From positions 62,001-126,000 of the forward strand of contig NZ_JACWMY010000009.1 of NCBI RefSeq assembly GCF_014773265.1: a stretch of 64,000 bases of DNA. The letters are read 5' to 3'. A model generated the notes under the pieces. That model saw nothing but the letters and a program-made list of their open reading frames with translations. It did not search any database and was not told where the DNA came from. The stretch comes from Mucilaginibacter pankratovii. Lineage in GTDB: Bacteria > Bacteroidota > Bacteroidia > Sphingobacteriales > Sphingobacteriaceae. A program made the position numbers and the translations under genes. Positions 36,307 through 43,884 of the stretch are shown in pieces; positions within the stretch are counted from its first letter, which is position 1, and every line of letters begins with the position of its first letter.

Positions 36307-37608
36307 ATGAGCCACAATAACCGCCGCGTTTTTTTAAAGCAAGCCACTGCCCTGGCGGGTGCCTTTGGTGCCGCCAGTATGTTTAACCACGCCCACGCCG
36401 AAAATTTTGCAAAAGCATCGGCACGCGTGGCGCATTTAACGCCGCAGCAGGTGGCCGCCGACGAGGATTATTGGGCAACTATACAACAGGCCTACACCGT
36501 AAACCCCAGCATTATTAACCTGAATAACGGCGGTGTTTCGCCCGCGCCTGCGGTGGTGCAGAAAGCGCTGGACAGGTACAACGCGCTTTGCAACGAGGGC
36601 CCATCGTATTTTATGTGGCGCATATTGGATATGGGTCGCGAGCCGCTGCGCGAGAAACTGGCCGCACTTGCCGGTTGCCTGCCCGAAGAAATTGCCATTA
36701 ACCGCAACGCTACCGAAGCGCTGAATACCATTATTTACGGCATCACCCTAAAAAGTGGCGATGAAGTTATTGGGTCCATTTTCGACTACCCCAACATGAT
36801 GCACGCCTACGAGCAACGTGCCCTGCGCGACGGCATTGTTTACAAGCAGCTCAGTTTTAACTTCCCGATAGAGAACGACGAGGAAATTGTAAAGGCCTAC
36901 GCCGATGCCATCACCCCAAAAACAAAACTCATCCACGTTACCCACATGGTAAACTGGGTAGGGCAGCTGATGCCGGTGCGCAAGATCTGCGACATGGCGC
37001 ATGCTAAAGGCATCGAGGTAGTGGTAGATGGCGCGCATTCCTTTGGACTGATGGATTTTAAGATCCCCGATCTGCATTGCGATTATTTTGGTACCAGCCT
37101 GCACAAATTCCTTTCGGCGCCCATTGGCAGCGGGATGATGTGGATAAGGAAAGATCATATTGAGAAAACCTGGCCGCTTACCTGTGCCGATAAACCGCAA
37201 AGCCCCGATATCCGCAAGTTTGAACAGCTGGGTACCCGCAGCTTTGCCATAGAGCAGGCCATTGGCGAAGCCATCAACTTTCACAACGGTATTGGGCCAA
37301 AACGGAAGGAAGAGCGCATCCGTTACCTCAAAAACTACTGGGCCGAAAAAGCGAAGGCTATCCCTAAGGTAAAGATCCACACCTCGTTAAAAGACCAATA
37401 TTCCTGCGCCATTTGCGGCGTAAGTGTAGATGGTATGACCCCCGGCGAGCTTGATGCCGCGCTTTGGAACAACTATAAAATACACGTGGTGGGCATCGTT
37501 TGGCAAAACCTCAGCTGCGTGCGTGTAACACCGCATGTATATACCACCACCGCCGATCTGGATAAATTTGTGCGTGCGCTAACGGAGATAGCGGGTAAGG
37601 GGAAGTAA
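36307..37608 (+). CDS. Class V aminotransferase-like PLP enzyme with Tat-type leader
   Basis: 433 residues. The leader NNRRVFLKQATALAGAFGAA fits the twin-arginine pattern (RRxFLK), with a possible cleavage site after AHA (about 29-31), which predicts a folded, exported PLP enzyme. The aminotransferase V fold follows: INLNNGGVSPAP, NRNATEALNTII, VVVDGAHSFG (Asp241, His244) and the PLP lysine Lys267 in YFGTSLHKFL. The closest relatives by pattern are isopenicillin-N-epimerase-like and cysteine-desulfurase-like proteins. The true substrate is unknown. The two TatA genes at 253 and 783 could support export. Confidence 0.88.
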   Translation: MSHNNRRVFLKQATALAGAFGAASMFNHAHAENFAKASARVAHLTPQQVAADEDYWATIQQAYTVNPSIINLNNGGVSPAPAVVQKALDRYNALCNEGPSYFMWRILDMGREPLREKLAALAGCLPEEIAINRNATEALNTIIYGITLKSGDEVIGSIFDYPNMMHAYEQRALRDGIVYKQLSFNFPIENDEEIVKAYADAITPKTKLIHVTHMVNWVGQLMPVRKICDMAHAKGIEVVVDGAHSFGLMDFKIPDLHCDYFGTSLHKFLSAPIGSGMMWIRKDHIEKTWPLTCADKPQSPDIRKFEQLGTRSFAIEQAIGEAINFHNGIGPKRKEERIRYLKNYWAEKAKAIPKVKIHTSLKDQYSCAICGVSVDGMTPGELDAALWNNYKIHVVGIVWQNLSCVRVTPHVYTTTADLDKFVRALTEIAGKGK

Positions 37609-37687
37609 ATTTCGGATTTTTCGCTATTGTTCTTTTTATTAGGTGCTCAAGAGGGCTATGCCATTTCGGATTTTCGATTTCGGATTG
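37606..37687. repeat. Degenerate ATTTCGGAT spacer repeats
   Basis: Between convergent genes, ATTTCGGATTTT occurs at about 37609 and 37663, and ATTTCGGATTG follows at 37677. These are short, imperfect, AT-rich direct repeats with no coding potential. Confidence 0.5.
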
Positions 37688-37701
37688 ATACGTTAGTTCC
37701 T

Positions 37702-38421
37702 TTACAGCTGGCTCAGTACTACCGGCGCAATGGCATTCACCCATAAACTATACATTGCCGCGGAAGGGTGCAGCCCATCGCTGGCATTCAGGCTGGCATC
37801 GGTTGCCGCTTTTTTAGATATGGGGGTGATATCTACATAAGCCACACCCTGTTTATCGGTTTCTGCCTTGTTAATGGCGTTAAAGGCATCTATATCCATT
37901 GCAATTTTATTGCGGTCGTACCCGTTGGCGAAAGGTGTTGCGCCCCAATCGGGTATGGAAATTACAAACACATGCTTTTTATCGCCATTGGCATAGTTGA
38001 TGGCTGTATTTAAAAGCTGGATAAATTCGGTGCGGTAAACATCTTTGCCGTTGCCCCTGTACTGGTTGTTTACGCCAATAAGCAGGGTTACGATGTCGTA
38101 TTTTTTGCTTGCGGTGCCGCTGGCATTAATGGCGCTGATCAGATCGCCGGTGGTCCACCCGGTACGGGCAATAATATCCGGGTTAGCGGTGTTATGGCCC
38201 GCCTGTTTCAGCTGCGCAGCCAGTTGGTATGGGTACGACTTCGACAGTTCTACCGCTTCGCCAATAGTATAACTATCGCCCAGGGCTAGGTAGGTAATGT
38301 TATCGGTATACACAGGCGCTGGTTTTATCGGGTTACTAATGGGCATTACAGGCGATTGTATTTCTTTACTACAACCAAACAGGCCAGTGGTTACTAATAT
38401 TGTTGCTAAGATCTTCTTCAT
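37702..38421 (-). CDS. SGNH/GDSL hydrolase lipoprotein
   Basis: 239 residues. A lipoprotein signal ends LFGCSK (Cys16 or so). The GDSL block I motif is YLALGDSYTIGE with the nucleophile Ser. Gly block II (ARTGWTTGDL), block III (LLIGVNNQYRG) and block V DGLHPS with Asp and His complete the catalytic set. An esterase, lipase or carbohydrate deacetylase at the cell envelope. Its start codon overlaps the end of lipB (ATGA, 38418-38421), so it is co-transcribed with lipB. Confidence 0.92.
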   Translation of the reverse strand: MKKILATILVTTGLFGCSKEIQSPVMPISNPIKPAPVYTDNITYLALGDSYTIGEAVELSKSYPYQLAAQLKQAGHNTANPDIIARTGWTTGDLISAINASGTASKKYDIVTLLIGVNNQYRGNGKDVYRTEFIQLLNTAINYANGDKKHVFVISIPDWGATPFANGYDRNKIAMDIDAFNAINKAETDKQGVAYVDITPISKKAATDASLNASDGLHPSAAMYSLWVNAIAPVVLSQL

Positions 38422-39182
38422 GCTATCTCCATACCAAACAATACGGAAATATGTTGGGTAAGGATTTTTTGAACCTCATTTAAATTTACTTCATGCCCCA
38501 GTTCCTGCTGCATACTGGTCACCGCCTTATCGTCTATGCCGCAGGGCACTATGTTTTTAAAGTAGTTTAGGTCGGCATTTACATTCAATGCCAGGCCGTG
38601 CATGGTAACCCAGCGGCTGCAACGCACACCCATAGCGCAGATCTTACGGGCTTTATCATTATCGCCATCAAACCAAACGCCGGTATAGCCGGGGTAACGG
38701 CCGGCGGTAAGCCCATAATGGGCAAGGGTAAGTATAACGGCTTCTTCCAGCGTGCGCAGGTACAGGTGTATATCGGTAAAAAAGTTATCCAGGTCTAAAA
38801 TAGGGTAGCTAACCAGTTGCCCGGGGCCGTGGTAGGTGATGTCGCCGCCCCGGTTAATGGAGTAATAAACGGCGTTCTTTTCTTTCAGGCCGGCTTCGTC
38901 CAGCAGCAGGTGTTCGGCCTTGCCGCTTTTGCCGAGGGTGTAAACGTGCGGGTGTTCGCAAAAAACCAGGTAATTGGGCGTGAGCGTTTCTTCGAAAGAA
39001 TCATTGCTAATTGCGGTCCCGCTGGGATCCGAACCCAGAACCCCAACATTGGCTAACTGTTGGCGATTGCGGATCTCGGTTTTCAGCTTCACCGTTTCGC
39101 CAAAGAGTTGTTCCTGCCGCTCCCAGGCAACTTTATAATCGGTTAGGCCCCAATCCTGTAGTATCACCTTTTTATTCTTCAT
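38418..39182 (-). CDS. lipB: Octanoyl-(acyl carrier protein) transferase LipB, with an internal tRNA-like insertion
   Basis: Moves octanoate from ACP to lipoyl domains. Motifs: CEHPHVYTLGKSG, NRGGDITYHGPGQLVSYP, catalytic Lys180 in ARKICAMG and Cys214 in IVPCGIDDKAVTS, so it should be active. Odd: between EIRNRQQLAN (about 36-45) and LTPNYLVF (67-74) lies VGVLGSDPSGTA plus flanks, about 20 residues more than I expect here. Residues 46-57 are encoded by 39012-39047, which on the coding strand read as the variable region, T arm and acceptor 3' strand of a tRNA. The surface location between helix 1 and the core would tolerate it. Confidence 0.94.
   Translation of the reverse strand: MKNKKVILQDWGLTDYKVAWERQEQLFGETVKLKTEIRNRQQLANVGVLGSDPSGTAISNDSFEETLTPNYLVFCEHPHVYTLGKSGKAEHLLLDEAGLKEKNAVYYSINRGGDITYHGPGQLVSYPILDLDNFFTDIHLYLRTLEEAVILTLAHYGLTAGRYPGYTGVWFDGDNDKARKICAMGVRCSRWVTMHGLALNVNADLNYFKNIVPCGIDDKAVTSMQQELGHEVNLNEVQKILTQHISVLFGMEIA
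39012..39047 (-). repeat. tRNA 3'-half-like segment within lipB
   Basis: On the minus strand: a 5-bp T stem CTGGG/CCCAG around loop TTCGGAT (canonical loops are TTCRANY, so position 58 is G instead of A). It is followed by CGGGACC, then GCA, as in an acceptor strand with discriminator. The 5' half (acceptor, D and anticodon arms) is not present. It keeps the lipB frame open. Confidence 0.6.
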
Positions 39183-39186
39183 CGTC

Positions 39187-39825
39187 TTATCCCTTCACGT
39201 AGCCTATCATATAATCTTCGTACTTCACGTAGTTTACCTCGTAGGCAATATCTACCGCACCCTTTTGCAGTTTGGCGTCTACTATACCATGCCCCTCAAA
39301 CGCGAAGGGCTGCAGCAAAATATTATCTAAAAACGACACCTCTTTTTGCCCGTAGCATTTGTAAATAGACTCCTTGGCGCACCAGCAAACATACAGGTGG
39401 TCGATGGTGTTTTTTTTGCTGATAAACGCCAGTTCGTCCTGGCTCATAAATTTACTGGCAATGCGCTCCACCTTTTGTTTTATCTGTTCAATATCAATCC
39501 CCACCGGGCTGGTTTTGCTGATCATTACGGCGGCATAATCAAACGAATGGCTCAGCGAAATATGATAAGGGAGTGTAACCAAATAAGGCTTGCCGTGGCT
39601 ATCTACCTTGCAATCGATATATTCTTCGGTGCGCAGCATTTTGCGGAGCAATACCCGGGTACCCAGCCAGTGCAGGTAGCGCTTGCTTTTGCTCAACTGT
39701 TTGGTAAAAGCTTTTTCGTGCTCATCCAGCTGCAGTTGCTTGTACAGTTCATCTGCTTCTTCCTCTATTCGCCATAGCGCAAACTCTGTATCATCGTCTA
39801 TCTGGTGTCGGTACGCTATTGCCAT
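39187..39825 (-). CDS. 4'-phosphopantetheinyl transferase (Sfp superfamily)
   Basis: Transfers phosphopantetheine from CoA to a carrier-protein serine. 212 residues with the conserved SPVGIDIEQI (Asp-x-Glu metal site) and the WCAKESIYKCYG motif (W-x-x-K-E-S-x-x-K). An N-terminal half (about 1-95) has RYLHWLGTRVLLRKML, as in Sfp/Gsp-type enzymes rather than AcpS. It is next to lipB (4-bp gap), which uses acyl-ACP. No NRPS/PKS gene is in the window, so the carrier target may be primary-metabolism ACP. Confidence 0.92.
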   Translation of the reverse strand: MAIAYRHQIDDDTEFALWRIEEEADELYKQLQLDEHEKAFTKQLSKSKRYLHWLGTRVLLRKMLRTEEYIDCKVDSHGKPYLVTLPYHISLSHSFDYAAVMISKTSPVGIDIEQIKQKVERIASKFMSQDELAFISKKNTIDHLYVCWCAKESIYKCYGQKEVSFLDNILLQPFAFEGHGIVDAKLQKGAVDIAYEVNYVKYEDYMIGYVKG

Positions 39826-39870
39826 AAAGGTAAAATTGCAAAAAGGATAACAAACTTATATCAGGCAAAG

Positions 39871-39999
39871 ATAATAATTCGTTTTAGCCTCACCTATATC
39901 CTCTCCAAAGGAGAGGACTTACTTTTATAATTCAAATTAAGCCCTTCTCCTTTGGAGAAGGGTTGGGATGAGGCGATAAGATAAATAATAATTCGTTTT
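39871..39999. repeat. Palindromic insertion flanked by 15-bp direct repeats
   Basis: The 15-mer ATAATAATTCGTTTT occurs at 39871-39885 and 39985-39999. Between them lies a palindromic unit (39887-39973) with outer arms GCCTCA / TGAGGC, inner CTCCAAAGGAG and CTCCTTTGGAG, and an A/T-rich centre. No open frame. This is the layout of a small non-autonomous element with target duplication. Confidence 0.7.
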
Positions 40000-40075
40000 T
40001 AAGGCCGTGGGTTGTAACACCTGCGGGGTAACTTACGTCATACCAGTACTAAACAATATTTTAGCAAGCATCGCA

Positions 40076-40189
40076 ATGAAAAAAATATATATAGCCGCCG
40101 CCATTTTAATAGCCGTTGCTTTAACAGAAAGCTGCCGCAAGCAGCAAATAGAAGCCGCAAGAACCGGCCAGGAAAAGGTTGGGAATTAA
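40076..40189 (+). CDS. Very small lipoprotein
   Basis: 37 residues from ATG 40076: MKKIYIAAAILIAVALTESC then RKQQIEAARTGQEKVGN. It has the Lys start, hydrophobic core and lipobox (LTESC), so it is probably lipid-modified, leaving an 18-residue Lys/Glu/Gln-rich peptide. Function unknown. An upstream in-frame start at 40007 (MGCNTCG) would destroy the signal peptide, so I do not use it. No partner gene in operon distance; the next gene is 183 bp away. Confidence 0.55.
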   Translation: MKKIYIAAAILIAVALTESCRKQQIEAARTGQEKVGN

Positions 40190-40372
40190 CCGGAATGCTC
40201 TCCATTTGAGAATTTGTTAGAGTTGTGCGCTTGATATTTAAAATTGGCGGCTATTTACTTGCCTGTATTAACAATTTGATAAATATTGATAATCAGTTAT
40301 TTAATTATGCAGTAATTTGTAACTTGTATGCCATTAGTTTCGTATTAGTAACTGCATATAAATTATAGATTA

Positions 40373-40567
40373 ATGACCCCGATTGTAATATTTGGCATTA
40401 TAGTGCTATCGCTTGCCGCTTTGCTGATATTTGGAATTATATTCTTCAGTATCCTTAAGTATATAAAAAGGCAGTATTATCCCAACTGGAAATTCCCGGA
40501 TTACATCAGTGTGGGGTATGCCGACTATTTATACCATAAATACATCAAAAGGGACCTTAAAAAATAA
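40373..40567 (+). CDS. Small membrane protein
   Basis: 64 residues. One long hydrophobic helix (about 4-30, IVIFGIIVLSLAALLIFGII) is followed by a basic, Tyr-rich tail (KYIKRQYYPNWKFPDYISV, YLYHKYIKRDL). Unrecognised. The preceding 183 bp holds only A/T-rich sequence with possible promoter TTTG / TAGTTTCG boxes before the ATG. Confidence 0.5.
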   Translation: MTPIVIFGIIVLSLAALLIFGIIFFSILKYIKRQYYPNWKFPDYISVGYADYLYHKYIKRDLKK

Positions 40568-40732
40568 GGCTCCCGCCACCCCCTTTATTTATTAAAAAGC
40601 CCGCCTTTGGGTTTAGCGTAGTTATTTTACGGCTTTCGGGCTATTGCTTTGCCAATTGTTAATTAAATGTGCAGAATATAGGCTTGCCGGGTAAGGCAAT
40701 AAACAATAATTTAGTTGCCTCATTACCTGTAC

Positions 40733-41269
40733 ATGATATTATCAGACAAACGCATCCTCGAAGAAATTGAAAAAGGCTCTATCATCATAGAACCTTTCGA
40801 CCGCGATTGCCTGGGCACTAATTCTTACGACGTACACCTGGGGAAGCACCTTGCTACCTATAAAGACCGTGTACTGGATGCCAAGCTTCACAACGAAATT
40901 ATTGGTTTCGAAATTCCCAAAGATGGTTTTATACTGCAACCCAATACCCTGTACTTAGGCGTTACGGTAGAGTATACCGAAACACACCAGCATGTGCCTT
41001 TTTTGGAAGGAAAATCGAGCACGGGGCGTTTGGGTATAGATATCCATGCCACTGCGGGCAAGGGCGATGTAGGCTTTTGCAACACCTGGACGCTGGAGAT
41101 CTCCTGCGCGCAACCGGTGAAAATTTACGCCGGTATGCCTATTGGCCAGCTCATCTATTTTGTAGTGGAGGGTGAGATAGAAACCTTTTACAATACCAAA
41201 AGCAACGCCAAATACAACAAGCCTACCACCCGCCCGGTAGAAAGCATGATGTGGAAGAATAAGTTTTAA
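40733..41269 (+). CDS. dcd: dCTP deaminase
   Basis: Converts dCTP to dUTP for thymidylate synthesis. From ATG 40733: MILSDKRILEEIEKGSIIIE, then EGKSSTGRLGIDIHATAGKG and catalytic-Glu block GDVGFCNTWTLEI, ending in the PTTRPVESMMW tail. 178 residues, normal for Dcd. A TTG six codons upstream is open but not used. A 10-bp hairpin follows (41287-41323). Stands alone. Confidence 0.93.
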   Translation: MILSDKRILEEIEKGSIIIEPFDRDCLGTNSYDVHLGKHLATYKDRVLDAKLHNEIIGFEIPKDGFILQPNTLYLGVTVEYTETHQHVPFLEGKSSTGRLGIDIHATAGKGDVGFCNTWTLEISCAQPVKIYAGMPIGQLIYFVVEGEIETFYNTKSNAKYNKPTTRPVESMMWKNKF

Positions 41270-41286
41270 CGTATATTGGTCATATC

Positions 41287-41323
41287 TATAAGTATTGCAG
41301 CTAATTGGCGTTGTAATACTTAT
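41287..41323 (+). other. Inverted repeat before the first MG2/plug gene
   Basis: A 10-bp perfect stem TATAAGTATT (41287-41296 with 41314-41323), loop 17. It lies 18 bp after dcd and 20 bp before the ATG at 41344. There is no T run, so it may be an operator or mRNA leader structure rather than a terminator. Confidence 0.4.
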
Positions 41324-41343
41324 ACGGTTTACCTATATCAGTT

Positions 41344-43821
41344 ATGGCATCTAAACGTTTTTTTCGGGCGTTACTAACAGCAGCCTGCATTACAGGCTTT
41401 TTTGGTTTTGTGGCTTTTGACGAGCCTATCGATAAAATACAGCAGCAACTGGCTAAGTGGGCGGATAACAACCCGGCCGAGAAAGTGTACCTGCACTTAG
41501 ATAAGCCCTATTATGCCGCCGGGGATGACATTTGGTTTAAAGCCTATGTTACCAGCGGCAGTTACCATGAATTATCAATGCTAAGCGGCATATTGAACGT
41601 GGAGCTGATAGATGCCCGCGGGGCCGTAAACCAGGCTATTAAATTACAATTGGACAACGGCACGGCCGCCGGCGATTTTGCCTTGCCCGATACCCTGCAA
41701 GCGGGCAATTACAGGTTGCGCGCTTATACCAATTACATGCGCAATGCCGGCAGCGAATATTTTTTCGACGCGGCTATCAGTATTATTAATAGCATAAGTA
41801 CTGCCGGTTCAAAAACAACCAATAATAGCGTGCCGGTAAACACCGCGCCGGCGGGCCCGGTAAACAATAAGGCCTCTTTGCAATTTTTCCCGGAGGGCGG
41901 CTCGTTAATAGCGGGCGTTCAGTCTGCAATAGCCTTTAAAGCTATTGGTGCAAATGGGCTCGGCCTAAACGTTAGCGGAGTAGTTACCAATAACAGCGGG
42001 CAGCAAATAGCAACATTTAAAAGCATGCATTTAGGCATGGGCGTATTCAGCTTTGTACCGATGCCCGGCAACACCTATACTGCTAAAGTAACCTATGCCA
42101 ACGGCAACCAAAGTGTAGTTAACCTTCCGCAAGCTTCAGATACGGGCTACGCGCTAAATATAGTGGATGCCGATGAAGATAATTTACGGGTAAGAATAAC
42201 CACCGCCAGCGCTATGCTACAGCAAAACCCCGACCGGCTGGTAAGCCTGGTGGCGCAGAGCGCGGGCAAGATATATTACGCGGGCAAAAGCAAGCCCGGC
42301 AGCAGAGAGTTTACCGCCGTTATCCCAAAAAGCAAATTCCCGGAAGGGATAGTACAGTTTACCCTTTTTTCAGATTCGGGCGAGCCTTTAAATGAGCGTA
42401 TCGTTTTTATCCGGCACCCCGATCAGCTAAAATTAAATCTTACAGCTGACAAATCAGGTTCTTCGCCGCAGCAAAAAATGAAGATAAATATAAGCGCGCT
42501 TAATGGCGATAAGCCCGCAGCCGGCAGTTTTTCTGTTGCCGTGATCAACGAAAGCAAAGTACCGGTAGACGAGGACAGCGAAAATAATATTTTTGCCAGC
42601 CTGCTGCTCACGTCCGATTTGCGCGGCTACATCGAAAAACCGGCTTATTATTTTAATAATGCAAGCGATAAAACCCGTGCCGATTTAGATGTATTGATGC
42701 TTACCCAGGGCTACCGCCGTTTTGAGTGGAAGGAAATTATGCAGGATAAGTTTGCCCCGGTAGTTTTCCAGCCCGAAAAGGCTTTGCAGGTATCGGGCAC
42801 CATTACTACGCCCGGCGGGAAACCCGTAGCAAACGCAAAGGTGCAGTTGATAGATATTGATAATGCCGCTTACCAAATTGATACGCTTACAGATGCAAAG
42901 GGCCGCTTTGCCTTTACAGGGCTTGCCTTTGAGGACAGCATACGCCTGATTATACAGGCCCGCACTGTGAAAAATAAAAGAGATGTAATTATCCGGTTAG
43001 ATTCTATTGCGCCGCCTATTTCCGGGGGCAACAAAAATGCCGTGGCCATGCAGGTAAGTATCAGCGATAGCCTTTCGGTTTATGCTAAAAGCAGCAAACA
43101 GCTTTACGATATGCAGCGGCGGTACGGTGTAGGTAACCACGTTATCACCTTGCGGGAGGTAGTCATCCGCGAGAAGAAGGTAGCGCTTAAGCACTCGGCC
43201 AATTTAAATGGCCCCGGCAATGCCGATCAGGTACTGCTGGCGCGCGATTTCAGGAACTTTGGCTGTGCGAATTTATCCGATTGCCTGCAGGGGCGGTTAC
43301 TGGGCGTTATTTTTAACAATGGCATCCCGTATACCACCCGGGGGTATCGGCCAATGCAGCTAATTGTTGATGGGGTTTACGTAGAGGGCAGTTTTTTAAA
43401 CTCGATAAATTATAACGACGTTGCTGCTATAGAAGTGTTGCGCAACGGCGCCAATACCGGCATTTACGGTGGGCGTGGCGGTAACGGGGTAATATTGATA
43501 ACCACCAAACGTGGCGATGATAATGATAACACTTACAATGGGCCAACAGCCGGGCGCGGCATAAAACCCTATTATCCAAAAGGATACTTTAAGGCGCGTA
43601 CTTTCTATTCGCCCCAATACGATTCTCCGAAAACAAATAAGCAACTGGCCGATCTGCGCAGCACCATTTTTTGGAAGCCGGATGTAGTAACCGGCACCGA
43701 TGGTAAAGCCGTAATAGAATACTTTAATGCCGGTAGTAAAGGCACCTATAGGGTTTTGATAGAAGGTTTGGATGCCGATGGGAACATTGGAAGGCAGGTT
43801 TACCGGTACAATGTTCAATAA
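41344..43821 (+). CDS. Alpha-2-macroglobulin-like/TonB-plug protein without barrel, paralogue 1
   Basis: 825 residues. A signal peptide (about 1-24) is followed by an MG2-like domain (about 46-140, EKVYLHLDKPYYAAGDDIWFKAY). A second macroglobulin-like part (about 179-350) begins LQFFPEGGSLIAG, and next comes the LMLTQGYRRFEWKE block (about 450-465). A carboxypeptidase-regulatory-like beta sandwich (about 479-550), a TonB-plug-like domain (about 620-725, GNADQVLLARDF, LIVDGVYVEGS, NDVAAIEVLRNG, GNGVILITTKRG) and a final macroglobulin-type domain (about 770-825, TDGKAVIEYFNAGSKGTYR) complete it. There is no outer-membrane barrel. It probably sits in the periplasm or at the outer membrane; function unknown. 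First of three tandem paralogues. Confidence 0.85.
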   Translation: MASKRFFRALLTAACITGFFGFVAFDEPIDKIQQQLAKWADNNPAEKVYLHLDKPYYAAGDDIWFKAYVTSGSYHELSMLSGILNVELIDARGAVNQAIKLQLDNGTAAGDFALPDTLQAGNYRLRAYTNYMRNAGSEYFFDAAISIINSISTAGSKTTNNSVPVNTAPAGPVNNKASLQFFPEGGSLIAGVQSAIAFKAIGANGLGLNVSGVVTNNSGQQIATFKSMHLGMGVFSFVPMPGNTYTAKVTYANGNQSVVNLPQASDTGYALNIVDADEDNLRVRITTASAMLQQNPDRLVSLVAQSAGKIYYAGKSKPGSREFTAVIPKSKFPEGIVQFTLFSDSGEPLNERIVFIRHPDQLKLNLTADKSGSSPQQKMKINISALNGDKPAAGSFSVAVINESKVPVDEDSENNIFASLLLTSDLRGYIEKPAYYFNNASDKTRADLDVLMLTQGYRRFEWKEIMQDKFAPVVFQPEKALQVSGTITTPGGKPVANAKVQLIDIDNAAYQIDTLTDAKGRFAFTGLAFEDSIRLIIQARTVKNKRDVIIRLDSIAPPISGGNKNAVAMQVSISDSLSVYAKSSKQLYDMQRRYGVGNHVITLREVVIREKKVALKHSANLNGPGNADQVLLARDFRNFGCANLSDCLQGRLLGVIFNNGIPYTTRGYRPMQLIVDGVYVEGSFLNSINYNDVAAIEVLRNGANTGIYGGRGGNGVILITTKRGDDNDNTYNGPTAGRGIKPYYPKGYFKARTFYSPQYDSPKTNKQLADLRSTIFWKPDVVTGTDGKAVIEYFNAGSKGTYRVLIEGLDADGNIGRQVYRYNVQ

Positions 43822-43884
43822 ATAAGCCAAATTAAGTATTAATTAAACGGCCTTTAGTATATTGCATTTGCTTAAGCCTTTACC

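Noticed and set aside
36748..37380. Antisense 210-codon frame in the aminotransferase gene
   Set aside because: Shadow of a well-supported gene.
40590..40650. Terminator after the 64-residue membrane protein
   Set aside because: Only a 6-bp AGCCCG/CGGGCT pair with a loop of about 30 bases; too weak.
40715..40732. TTG start for dcd
   Set aside because: Dcd proteins start MxLSDxxI, which matches ATG 40733.
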